From Burkholderiaceae bacterium (GTDB lineage Bacteria; Pseudomonadota; Gammaproteobacteria; Burkholderiales; Burkholderiaceae_C), in NCBI GenBank assembly GCA_024235915.1, contig JACKLO010000015.1, positions 62,001-126,000 of the forward strand: DNA of 64,000 nucleotides, given 5' to 3'. Positions 27,382 to 35,031 of this stretch are shown in pieces. Each line of letters opens with the position of its first letter. Within the stretch, counting starts at the first letter, position 1. A program made the translations under genes and the position numbers. The notes under the pieces are model-generated. The model was not told the origin of the DNA. It saw only the letters and a list, made by a program, of their open reading frames with translations, and made no database searches.

Positions 27382-27768
27382 ATGCCACGGCTGTTGCATT
27401 GCCTGGCCCGGCGGAGCGTGTGGCGTGTCGCGTTCTGGGTGCAGTTCGGCGTCGTCACGGCACTGATGCTCTGGCCGCGCCCGCCGGCGGCACTGGACCT
27501 CACCGGTTGGGACAAGCTCAACCACGTCCTGGCCTTCGCCGGGCCAGCAACGGCCGGCCTGCTGGCCCGCTCGCGGCATGGCATGACGACGGCGACGATG
27601 CTGCTGCTGGCCTTGCTGGGCTGGGGCGGCGTGCTTGAATTGCTGCAGACGGCGCTGCCGCCGCGCCAGGGCGATTGGGCCGACCTGCTGGCCGACGCCA
27701 TCGGCCTGGCGATCGGCGGCCTGTGCTACCTCGCCCTGCGAAGGTGCCTCAGACCGTCGAGCGCTTGA
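27382..27768 (+). CDS. VanZ-like small membrane protein
   Basis: A 128-residue protein with about three to four hydrophobic helices and the VanZ-family features DKLNHVLAFAG and a GxxxE--Q segment (GVLELLQTALPPRQGDWADLLADAIG, key residues E, Q, D-D-N/G). Function in this family is poorly known; some members affect glycopeptide resistance or envelope lipids. It starts 7 bases after the permease stop and is probably the last gene of the cysD operon. Its end overlaps the convergent gene 27749-28234 by 20 bases. Confidence 0.82.
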   Translation: MPRLLHCLARRSVWRVAFWVQFGVVTALMLWPRPPAALDLTGWDKLNHVLAFAGPATAGLLARSRHGMTTATMLLLALLGWGGVLELLQTALPPRQGDWADLLADAIGLAIGGLCYLALRRCLRPSSA

Positions 27769-28234
27769 GCGACGACGGACTCGACGACGACGAGGCCGCT
27801 GCCGGCTCGTCGACGGCGGCTCGCTCGGCCAATGCCACGGCCATCTTTGACCGCAAGGTGGCCAAACCCCAAGGCGACCAGTTCGACACCAGCCCCTCGA
27901 ACTGGTCCAGCGCCTTCTGCAGAACGTCCAGCGGCAGGTTCTGCAAGGCCTCCAGCCCCTGCTGCCGCAGCGCTGTTTCCAGGTAAGCGAGGTGGCGCAG
28001 TTCCGGCCGGATGTCGGCGTCGGCGTCCAGGCATTGCGCCAGCTCACCAACGATGCGGGACAACTCGGTGCGGCGCGCCTGTCTGGCCAGGGCCTCGGGC
28101 GAGGCGGTCAGTTGGCCGTCACGTTCCACGAACTCGACGCGCACACCACGCCGCCACCGCAGCTTCAGCTGGCTGCGGAAGAACAGGTGGCCGGCGTGGC
28201 CGACGGCACGGAGTGATTTGCGGATCAGGTCCAT
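27749..28234 (-). CDS. small protein of unknown function with a flagellar-type promoter (161 aa)
   Basis: A soluble 161-residue protein without signal peptide. The N-terminal half is basic and strand-like (LKLRWRRGVRVEFVERDGQ), the centre is helical (ELRHLAYLETALRQQGLEALQNLPLDVLQKAL by its L-rich heptads) and the tail is Ser-rich and probably disordered. I recognise no family. A sigma-28-type promoter lies 36 bases upstream, so it may belong to the late flagellar/chemotaxis regulon. It is convergent with the VanZ-like gene. Confidence 0.75.
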   Translation of the reverse strand: MDLIRKSLRAVGHAGHLFFRSQLKLRWRRGVRVEFVERDGQLTASPEALARQARRTELSRIVGELAQCLDADADIRPELRHLAYLETALRQQGLEALQNLPLDVLQKALDQFEGLVSNWSPWGLATLRSKMAVALAERAAVDEPAAASSSSSPSSLKRSTV

Positions 28235-28269
28235 GGTGGTCAGGAACGTGGCGTGAGCCTTCTTTCACG

Positions 28270-28296
28270 TTATCGGCCAGCCGCACCCTGGCTTCA
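28270..28296 (-). promoter_or_regulatory. sigma-28 (FliA) promoter candidate before the 161-aa gene
   Basis: On the minus strand TGAA, then exactly 15 bases, then GCCGATAA, a perfect -10 octamer and a 3-of-4 match to the -35 tetramer. Expected transcription start is about 29 bases before the ATG at 28234. The same spacing is seen before motA and cheY. The remainder of the 28235-28373 gap shows nothing else I can support. Confidence 0.6.
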
Positions 28297-28373
28297 GCCC
28301 CGGATTGAAACAGCCTGTCACCTCGACCGCCACGGGCTGCGTGGGCAGCCATGGTGAATCCCGCGGACTGGCC

Positions 28374-29969
28374 TCAACACAGGCAGGTTCGGTTCTTGCC
28401 GGTGCGCTTGGCTTCGTAGAGTGCCTCGTCGGCACGCTCCAGCGCCGTGTCCAGGGTCTCGCCGGATCGCCAGGCGGTGACCCCTGCCGAGAAGGTGACG
28501 AAGACCTCGCGGCCATCGTGCATGAACAGGCTGGCGGTAAGCTCCCGCTGCAGACGCGTGAGGACCTGCTGCGCCTCGTCGGCGGGCGTGGCCGGCAAGA
28601 GCACGACGAACTCTTCGCCGCCGAAGCGCGCCACGGTGTCCACCGGGCGCAGACGGTCACGCACGGCGGCGGCCAGCGATTTCAGGGCCACGTCGCCGGC
28701 CGCGTGGCCCAGCGAATCGTTGAGCTTCTTGAAGTTGTCGATGTCGATCAGGCCCACCGCCAGCGTCGGTGCAGCAGCGGGCGCCGACGCGCCTGCGGCA
28801 TGGCCGGAACGCGCCATCTGTACCAGTTCCGTCTCGAACGCCTGCTGCAGGCCGCGCCGGTTGGCCACCGCCGTCAGCGCATCAGTCGACGCCTCGTCGG
28901 ACAAACGACGCAGTTCGGACTCCAAGCTGCGCACACGCTGTTCCAGTTCCGCCGCGCGCGTGTGGTCCTGCTGCAGGCGCTGCCGGGTCTTGCTCAGATG
29001 CTGGCCCACAGCCTGACTCTCGGCCACCAGCGCCTGCACGACGCCGGCCAGGCTCTCCAGGCTGTCGGCACGCGCAATCGCTTCGGCATGCTGCCCCAGG
29101 CTGTCGCCGAAACGGCCTGCCTGATCGTCGAGTTCGCCCAACTCACCCAGCAAACGCTGGATCAGGTCGCGCAACGCGCGGCTGGCGGCAGCGCGTTCGT
29201 CGCGCACACGGCGCTGGCGCTCGCGGGTTTCGGCCAGCAACTCGGTGGCCGTTCGCACACCACGGGCACCCACGCCGCTGGACAACTGTGTCTGCAGCAA
29301 TTCACACTGCCCCCGCGCCCAACTGTCGTCCTCAGCCAGGTCCACCAGGCCGGCGCCGAGTTCTGCGCACAGGCGCCCCAGGTCGTCAAACAGCCGGTGG
29401 CGGTGACCCAACAGCCGCTGGGCGCGCGCAGTCGCCGTCTCGATGGCACCGACCAGCTCGGCACTGGCGCCTTCGGCGGCCAGACGCCCAGCGAGCAGCG
29501 CCAACTCGTCCGCGAGTTCGGCTGCACGCGGTTCACCTGAAGGCAGCGCTGCCGACAACGCCGACTGCAGGCTGCGGGTCACGCGTGGCCATTGGCCATC
29601 GGCGGCGGCGACAAGGGGCGAGGCGTCAGGCGCACCGGCATCGCCTTCCAGCGGCGTGTCGTTGTCCCAGGCCTGCAGCAGCGACTGCAGGCGCTGCTGC
29701 AGCCGGGCAGCATCGCGCGAACTGCCCTCGAGCACACGCTGAAGGCTGTCCTTCTTTCGCGCCGGCGTCCACTGCCGGCTTCCGCGTTCCAGTCCGCGAA
29801 CCAGGCGCTCGATCAGGCCCGCCCATTGCGCACCGGTCGCGCGGTGGTCCGGTGGCGGCGGCTGACCCGCCTCCTCGGCATAGGCCCGCGCAAAATTGTC
29901 CGGGGTGGGTTCCTGACGGGACTGCGCCAGCCGCCGCAGGGCGCCCTTGGCGATCTCGGCCGGGCTCAT
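28374..29969 (-). CDS. GGDEF diguanylate cyclase with long coiled-coil N-terminus
   Basis: A 531-residue protein. The C-terminal GGDEF domain (about 365-531) has the active-site GGEEF at about 448-452. An RxxD inhibitory site (RPVD) ends five residues before it, so it should make c-di-GMP and be product-inhibited. The first 350 residues have no membrane helix and look largely helical, with several coiled-coil stretches. It lies 27 bases after the receiver-GGDEF-EAL gene on the same strand, probably in one transcript. Its position next to flagellar genes fits control of motility. Confidence 0.92.
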   Translation of the reverse strand: MSPAEIAKGALRRLAQSRQEPTPDNFARAYAEEAGQPPPPDHRATGAQWAGLIERLVRGLERGSRQWTPARKKDSLQRVLEGSSRDAARLQQRLQSLLQAWDNDTPLEGDAGAPDASPLVAAADGQWPRVTRSLQSALSAALPSGEPRAAELADELALLAGRLAAEGASAELVGAIETATARAQRLLGHRHRLFDDLGRLCAELGAGLVDLAEDDSWARGQCELLQTQLSSGVGARGVRTATELLAETRERQRRVRDERAAASRALRDLIQRLLGELGELDDQAGRFGDSLGQHAEAIARADSLESLAGVVQALVAESQAVGQHLSKTRQRLQQDHTRAAELEQRVRSLESELRRLSDEASTDALTAVANRRGLQQAFETELVQMARSGHAAGASAPAAAPTLAVGLIDIDNFKKLNDSLGHAAGDVALKSLAAAVRDRLRPVDTVARFGGEEFVVLLPATPADEAQQVLTRLQRELTASLFMHDGREVFVTFSAGVTAWRSGETLDTALERADEALYEAKRTGKNRTCLC

Positions 29970-29996
29970 GGTCTCAGCACCGCCAATTCAAGTCGG

Positions 29997-32213
29997 TCAA
30001 AGGCGCGGCAAAGGGCTGACGGCGTCGGCAGCCATCAGCATCGCCGCCCGCTCGGCCACCACCAGTTCACCGGCCCGCAGCGCATCGGCCAGGCTTTCGG
30101 CAGCCACCGGGCGGCAGAACATGAACCCCTGCATCAGCGAGCAACCCAGGCGCAGCAACTGCTGCTGCTGCCGCAGGTGCTCCACCCCCTCGGCCACGAC
30201 ACGCAGGCCCAATGCCTTGGACAGCGCCACGATGGCCTGCACGATGGCCGGGCTCTGGGCCGTGATGCCCAGGTCGCGGATGAAGGAGCGGTCGATCTTC
30301 AGCTCGGCGATCGGCAGCGTCGACAGGTACGACAGCGACGAGTAGCCGGTGCCGAAGTCGTCGATCGCGATCTCCACGCCAATCTCGTTGAGCCGCAGCA
30401 GCGTGGGGGTCACCGACTGGTGGTCCTCCATCAGCTTGGTCTCGGTGATCTCCAAACGCAGCGCACCATGCTGCACACCGTGCAGGGTCACCGCGTCATG
30501 CACCTGCTGGACGAGGTCGCTGCGCGAGAACATGTGAATGGGCAGGTTCACCGCCACGGTGATGTCCACGCCCAGGGCATCACGCCAGGCGCGGACCTGG
30601 CGCGCTGCCTCGCGCAATGCCCATTCAGACATCGGCACGATCAGGCCGGTTTCCTCGGCCAGCGGGATGAACTCCGCGGGCGGCACCAGGCGGCCGTCGC
30701 GCTTCCAGCGCATCAAGGCCTCCACGGCCGTGACCTGGCGGCTGCGTACCTCCACCTGCGGCTGGTAGTGCAGCACCAGCTCCTCGCGTTCGATGGCCTT
30801 GTGCAGCGCGGTTTCCCGCTCCAGCTTGTCGCGCGCCGGGCCGGCCAGCATGGGGCTGTAGATGGCCGCACCATTGCGCCCGGCCCCCTTGACGGAATAC
30901 ATCGCAACGTCCGCATTGCGCAGCAGGTCGACCACGTTGTCGCCATCACGCGGGTACATCGCGATGCCGATGCTGGCCGTGACGAAGCATTCCTGGCCAC
31001 CGACGACGACGGGGTCGTGCAGGACCTCGAGCACCCGCTGGGCGACACGATCGGCGTCCTCTTCCTGCGCCACCTCGGGCAGCAAGGCCACGAACTCGTC
31101 GCCCCCCAGGCGCCCGACGGCCTCCAGCGCCCGGTGCGATCGCGCCCCCACCGATTCCAGCGCGCCATCGAGCACCTGATCCGTGTGGCGGACACAGCCC
31201 CGCAGACGCTGCGCCACCTGGCGAAGCAATTCATCGCCCGAGCCGTGGCCCAAGGTGTCGTTGACGACCTTGAAGCGGTCCAGATCGATGAGCAACAACG
31301 CGAACTGGTGCTGCAGGCGGCGCGCCTGCTCCAGCGCCTTCTCGGCGCGCCAGATCAGCTGGTGGCGGTTGGGCAGGCCGGTCAGGGTGTCGAAGTTCGC
31401 CAGGTGACGAATGCGGTCCTCGGCGGCCACGCGGTCGGTCACGTCCTGCACGATCCCGCTGTAGCCGATGCAGACGCCGTGTTCGTTGAACTCCGGCTCC
31501 GCCTCGACGTGGATCACCCGTGCGTGGCCGTCGAACTGTTCGATGGCGATGTCCAGCGCGATCACCGAACTGGCCTGCCACTGTTCCCGCAACAGGCGCA
31601 GGAAGTGCTTGCGGTCGTCGGTGCGCACCATGCGCAGCAAGCGGCGCAGACCGACCCGTTCGGCCGGCGGCAGGCCGAAGACGCGCAAGGCCTCGGGCTG
31701 CATCCACAGCGCGTTGTCGCCGCGGCGCCAGTCGAAACTGCCCATGCGGGCCAGGTCCTGGGCCCTGGCCAGACGCAACTTGCTGCGCTGCAGTTCGTTG
31801 AACATGCGCGAACTGCGCAGCAGGAAATTCAGTCGCTCGGCCAGCAGGCTCCACTGCGTGGCCTTGACGAAGAAGTCGGATGCGCCAGCCTGGAATGCCC
31901 GCGCGATGGAAGCGTCGTCGTCCAGACCGGTGAGCATCAGCACCGGCACCTGTTCGAAACCCGGCAAGGCACGCAGCCGGCGGCAGGTGTCGAACCCGTC
32001 CAGGCCCGGCATCTGCGCATCGAGCACGATGACATCCGGCGTCCATTGGCTGACCAAAGCCAGTGCACGCTCGCCGCTCGCGGCCTCCGTGATGTGCATG
32101 CCGCGCTCACGCAGGGCCAGCGAGGTCAACAGCAGGTTGACCTCATCGTCGTCGACCAGCAGCACCCGGGGTTGCACGGGTTGCTTGTCGTCGGCGGGCG
32201 GCGGTGGCGGCAT
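29997..32213 (-). CDS. response regulator with PAS, GGDEF and EAL domains
   Basis: A 738-residue protein. The receiver domain (about 15-130) has DDD at 21-23, the phosphoacceptor Asp65 in VLDAQMPG and a Lys in FFVKAT. A PAS fold follows (about 150-265), then GGDEF with an intact RLGGDEF at about 368 and EAL with VEALMRW at about 499. The EAL residues DDFGTGYSSLSYL and AEGVE are present, so both cyclase and phosphodiesterase activity are possible. It lies 20 bases downstream of the HPt gene, which may feed phosphate to its receiver. Confidence 0.93.
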   Translation of the reverse strand: MPPPPPADDKQPVQPRVLLVDDDEVNLLLTSLALRERGMHITEAASGERALALVSQWTPDVIVLDAQMPGLDGFDTCRRLRALPGFEQVPVLMLTGLDDDASIARAFQAGASDFFVKATQWSLLAERLNFLLRSSRMFNELQRSKLRLARAQDLARMGSFDWRRGDNALWMQPEALRVFGLPPAERVGLRRLLRMVRTDDRKHFLRLLREQWQASSVIALDIAIEQFDGHARVIHVEAEPEFNEHGVCIGYSGIVQDVTDRVAAEDRIRHLANFDTLTGLPNRHQLIWRAEKALEQARRLQHQFALLLIDLDRFKVVNDTLGHGSGDELLRQVAQRLRGCVRHTDQVLDGALESVGARSHRALEAVGRLGGDEFVALLPEVAQEEDADRVAQRVLEVLHDPVVVGGQECFVTASIGIAMYPRDGDNVVDLLRNADVAMYSVKGAGRNGAAIYSPMLAGPARDKLERETALHKAIEREELVLHYQPQVEVRSRQVTAVEALMRWKRDGRLVPPAEFIPLAEETGLIVPMSEWALREAARQVRAWRDALGVDITVAVNLPIHMFSRSDLVQQVHDAVTLHGVQHGALRLEITETKLMEDHQSVTPTLLRLNEIGVEIAIDDFGTGYSSLSYLSTLPIAELKIDRSFIRDLGITAQSPAIVQAIVALSKALGLRVVAEGVEHLRQQQQLLRLGCSLMQGFMFCRPVAAESLADALRAGELVVAERAAMLMAADAVSPLPRL

Positions 32214-32233
32214 TCAGCGGGATGGCGTGGCGG

Positions 32234-32656
32234 TCAGACAGGAAGCATAGCCCGAACTGCCGCCTGCACACGGGCGGCCTCGTCGACCAGCTTGGTGAAC
32301 GACTCGCCCAGCGCCGCGGCGTCTTCAGCGCGGGCCAGCCGTTCGACGTCCGCGCAGTGCGTCGCCAGGTGGCAGGCACCGATGGCGGCGGAGGAAGACT
32401 TCAGCGTGTGCGCCGCCTCCGCAGCCTGTTTCAGGTCGGCAGCCTGGCGGGCGGTGTCCAATGTCGCCAGGTAGCGCGTCAGCGACGCATCGTAGGTGCG
32501 CATGACCTGAGCCAGGAAGCCACGGCTGCCGTCCGGGTCCAGTTGCTTCAGGCGCGCCAGGGCTGCGGGCTCCAGCACGGTCGATGGTCCGCCGTTTCCG
32601 CCCGGATCCTGCGGATGACGAGGGACACGACGGTGATGGCGGAACAAGGCGTTCAT
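32234..32656 (-). CDS. histidine-phosphotransfer (HPt) protein
   Basis: A 140-residue protein from ATG 32656. The helical HPt domain has the signature AHTLKSSSAAIGA, with the phosphorylated His within it. Such proteins pass phosphoryl groups between hybrid kinases and receivers. The gene is first in the minus-strand set HPt, receiver-GGDEF-EAL, diguanylate cyclase, and is divergent from a sensor kinase gene. A GTG start further upstream is possible, but the extra residues are Arg/Pro-rich and unlike the family. Confidence 0.87.
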   Translation of the reverse strand: MNALFRHHRRVPRHPQDPGGNGGPSTVLEPAALARLKQLDPDGSRGFLAQVMRTYDASLTRYLATLDTARQAADLKQAAEAAHTLKSSSAAIGACHLATHCADVERLARAEDAAALGESFTKLVDEAARVQAAVRAMLPV

Positions 32657-32711
32657 CGGCAGCGTAAGTGTGGCATCGACGGCACCGCTCGCAAACGGCG
32701 GCGCGAACCGG

Positions 32712-32730
32712 GTGTCCGCTGTGCGGACAC
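32712..32730. repeat. perfect palindrome in the divergent HPt/kinase promoter region
   Basis: GTGTCCGC, TGT, GCGGACAC: two perfect 8-base arms with a 3-base centre, midway between divergent starts at 32656 and 32809. It could be an operator for a dimeric regulator of both genes. Confidence 0.45.
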
Positions 32731-32749
32731 GACCTGGGTTTCGGCACCC

Positions 32750-32773
32750 GGCGGCCGGACTTGAACGGCCGCC
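32750..32773. repeat. inverted repeat upstream of the sensor kinase
   Basis: GGCGGCCG (32750-32757) and CGGCCGCC (32766-32773) are perfect complements around an 8-base loop, 36 bases before the kinase ATG. In the leader RNA it would form a stable hairpin. GC-rich sequence makes chance possible. Confidence 0.35.
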
Positions 32774-32808
32774 CCGGAACATCCGTGACCGGTTCGTACA
32801 ATGCCGCG

Positions 32809-34263
32809 ATGCGAAACAGGCGGCGATGCGCCCGGATCATCGGCACGCTGGGCGTTGCGAGTCTGCTGGGCGGCTGCAGCGCGTGGCCCGGCGACCCATG
32901 GTTCGGCGCACTGGCGCTGGTGGTCTCGGCTGGCGCCGCGGCAGCGGCGGGTTGGCTGGCTGGACAGGCACGCGGCCGTCGCGCCCTGCACGCGGCACGT
33001 CAAGACGCACGCCTGCTGTCGGCACTGGCGGGCGGCGACGTCTGGCACACCACCCTTCAGGCCGGCCAGCCGCCTCGACTGGCCGACGGGCGCCGCATCG
33101 GCGAGGCCTACACGCTCGGCGCGCAAGCACCCGCCATCGAAGCGCTGCTGGCCCGCGACGTACCCCTTACGGCCATGGAGTGGCTCCTGGCCGACGGCGG
33201 CCGGCGTGCCGTCAGCGCCCTGCCCTGGTACCACAACGACGGCCGTCTGGGTGGCCATGTCGGGCTGACCCGCCCGGCCGACGCCGGGGGCCTTTCCGCC
33301 CGGGCACTGCAACTGCTGTGCGAGTCCTGGCCAGACGATCTGGCAGTGCTGACCCGTCGCAGCGAGGATGACCCCTGGCAGGTGCTGCAGGCCAGCGCGT
33401 CTGTCAGCCGCCAGCTGGAACCCACGGGCACACCAGCGACCATCGACCATCCCACCTTGCTGGCCCTGCTGCCCGGCGCCACCGCGCCGGTCCTGAACGC
33501 CGCGGGAGAAGCCGAGGCGGAAGGCTGGCGCGTTCGCCAGGTGCGTGCCGACGGTCAGGCTCTGCTGTTGCTGGTGCGCAGCAGCGCCGGGCCGGCCGAC
33601 GACACCGCGACGCTGAGCTACACGGTGTCTCACGACCTCCGGGCGCCGATCCGCGTGGTCGAAGGATTCACGCGCATCGTCAAGGAAGACTACGGCAGCG
33701 TGCTCGACCGTGTGGCCAACGACCATCTCGACCGTGTGCTCGGTGCCACGGCGCGCATGAACCAGATGATCGACGCCATGCTGACGCTGGCCAGGCTGTC
33801 GTCGCAGCCGCTGGCGCGCCAGCCTGTCAACCTGTCGCAGCTGGCCTCATTCGTCGCCGAGGATCTGCGCCGCGCGGCGCCAGAACGGGAGGCCGTGATC
33901 GAGATCGAACCGGCGCTGCAGGTCAATGGCGACCCGACGCTGCTGCGGCTGGTGCTGGAGAACCTGCTGGGCAACGCCTGGAAGTACACCACCAAGCGCA
34001 CGCAGACCCGCATCGTGTTCGGCCGCGAAGTGGTCGACGGCAAGACCGCCTACGTGGTGCGCGACAACGGGGCCGGCTTCGACATGCGTTCGGCCGAGCG
34101 CCTGTTCGGCCTGTTCCAGCGCCTGCACAGCAGCAGCGACTTCGCAGGCACCGGCGTTGGCCTCGCGTCGGTGCGACGCATCGTGCAGCGCCATGGCGGC
34201 CGCGTCTGGGCCGATGGTGAACCCGGCCGTGGTGCGGCCTTCTATTTCACGCTGAGAGACTGA
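32809..34263 (+). CDS. sensor histidine kinase
   Basis: A 484-residue kinase. The start is taken at ATG 32809; alternatives upstream add Arg-rich sequence. Two hydrophobic segments lie close to the N-terminus (IIGTLGVASLLGGCSA and FGALALVVSAGAAAAAGWLAG); the first ends in a lipobox-like LLGGC, but with a second helix directly after it a membrane anchor is more likely. An unassigned input region precedes HisKA with His275 in SHDLRAPIRVVEGF. The ATPase has ENLLGNAWKYT (N box), VRDNGAGFD (G1), and GTGVGLASVRRIVQRHGG (G2), a bacteriophytochrome-type pattern. No partner regulator is adjacent on its strand. Confidence 0.9.
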   Translation: MRNRRRCARIIGTLGVASLLGGCSAWPGDPWFGALALVVSAGAAAAAGWLAGQARGRRALHAARQDARLLSALAGGDVWHTTLQAGQPPRLADGRRIGEAYTLGAQAPAIEALLARDVPLTAMEWLLADGGRRAVSALPWYHNDGRLGGHVGLTRPADAGGLSARALQLLCESWPDDLAVLTRRSEDDPWQVLQASASVSRQLEPTGTPATIDHPTLLALLPGATAPVLNAAGEAEAEGWRVRQVRADGQALLLLVRSSAGPADDTATLSYTVSHDLRAPIRVVEGFTRIVKEDYGSVLDRVANDHLDRVLGATARMNQMIDAMLTLARLSSQPLARQPVNLSQLASFVAEDLRRAAPEREAVIEIEPALQVNGDPTLLRLVLENLLGNAWKYTTKRTQTRIVFGREVVDGKTAYVVRDNGAGFDMRSAERLFGLFQRLHSSSDFAGTGVGLASVRRIVQRHGGRVWADGEPGRGAAFYFTLRD

Positions 34264-34338
34264 GGGCGTCGGAGGCCACCCAGCGCGGCCGCTCTCCCTC
34301 CGATCCCTCGGGCCACCGGGCGGCGGCCAAGTGCCGCT

Positions 34339-35031
34339 TCAGCTGTCGGTATCGGCCAGCGCCTCGACGGCGTCCACCAAGCGCTGTGCCTGCTGCAACG
34401 GCGTCAGCCCCTTGTCGACGGCCAGCGCCTGCAGCTTCTCGGCAGCGCGCGCACGCGACAGCGTGTGCCGGTGCATCAGGATGCCGGTGGCCAGCACCAG
34501 CACATCCGCCTGAGGGTCCACAGCAGCCACCCCGGCAGCTTCGGGCCTCGATGCCCGCGGGGTGCCGGACATCACGGCTGGCGCGGCCACCGGCGCACCG
34601 GCTGACCCTGCTGCGACGGGCATGGCCGTCGCGCCACCTTCGGCACGCAGACCGGCCATCACCCGGTCCACCGTGGGCACGATCTGCCCGACATCGAGTG
34701 GCTTCACGAGGTAGGCCTTGGCGCCCAGCTCGGCCACCTTGTTGCGCGTCGGCTCGTCGGCAAAGGCCGACAGGAACATGAACGGCACGCCAGCCACGTC
34801 GCGCAGGTATTCCGCCACGTCGAAGCCGGTCTTGCCTTCCATGCGGATGTCCAGCAGCGCCAGCGCCGGCCGGTGCTGCCGCGCCATCAGGATGGCGTCG
34901 TCGCCGTTGTCGGCGTCGATCACGTCGTAACCGGCCTGGGCCAGACCGTGCGTCACCGTGGCCAGCACCAGGCGGTCGTCGTCGACGACGAGGATGCGGC
35001 CCTTGCCGGCGGAGGCGGTGAGGTCGTTCAT
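34339..35031 (-). CDS. response regulator with C-terminal ANTAR-like domain
   Basis: A 230-residue regulator. The receiver has DDD at 17-19, phosphoacceptor Asp61 in LLDIRMEGKTGF and the conserved Lys in YLVKPLD. A Pro/Ala-rich linker leads to a helical C-terminus (about 175-225, ATGILMHRHTLSRARAAEKL) matching the ANTAR pattern of RNA-binding antiterminators. Its start overlaps the stop of the large PAS kinase by 4 bases (35028-35031), so the two are a cognate pair. Output would be transcription antitermination rather than DNA binding; the RNA target is not evident here. Confidence 0.88.
   Translation of the reverse strand: MNDLTASAGKGRILVVDDDRLVLATVTHGLAQAGYDVIDADNGDDAILMARQHRPALALLDIRMEGKTGFDVAEYLRDVAGVPFMFLSAFADEPTRNKVAELGAKAYLVKPLDVGQIVPTVDRVMAGLRAEGGATAMPVAAGSAGAPVAAPAVMSGTPRASRPEAAGVAAVDPQADVLVLATGILMHRHTLSRARAAEKLQALAVDKGLTPLQQAQRLVDAVEALADTDS

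Noticed and set aside
29592..32474. 960-codon plus-strand open frame
   Set aside because: Antisense to two c-di-GMP genes with complete GGDEF/EAL motifs. Composition is that of a shadow frame.
34349..34356. GCCGATAC on the minus strand
   Set aside because: It lies inside the end of the ANTAR regulator gene with no gene downstream on that strand and no -35 box.
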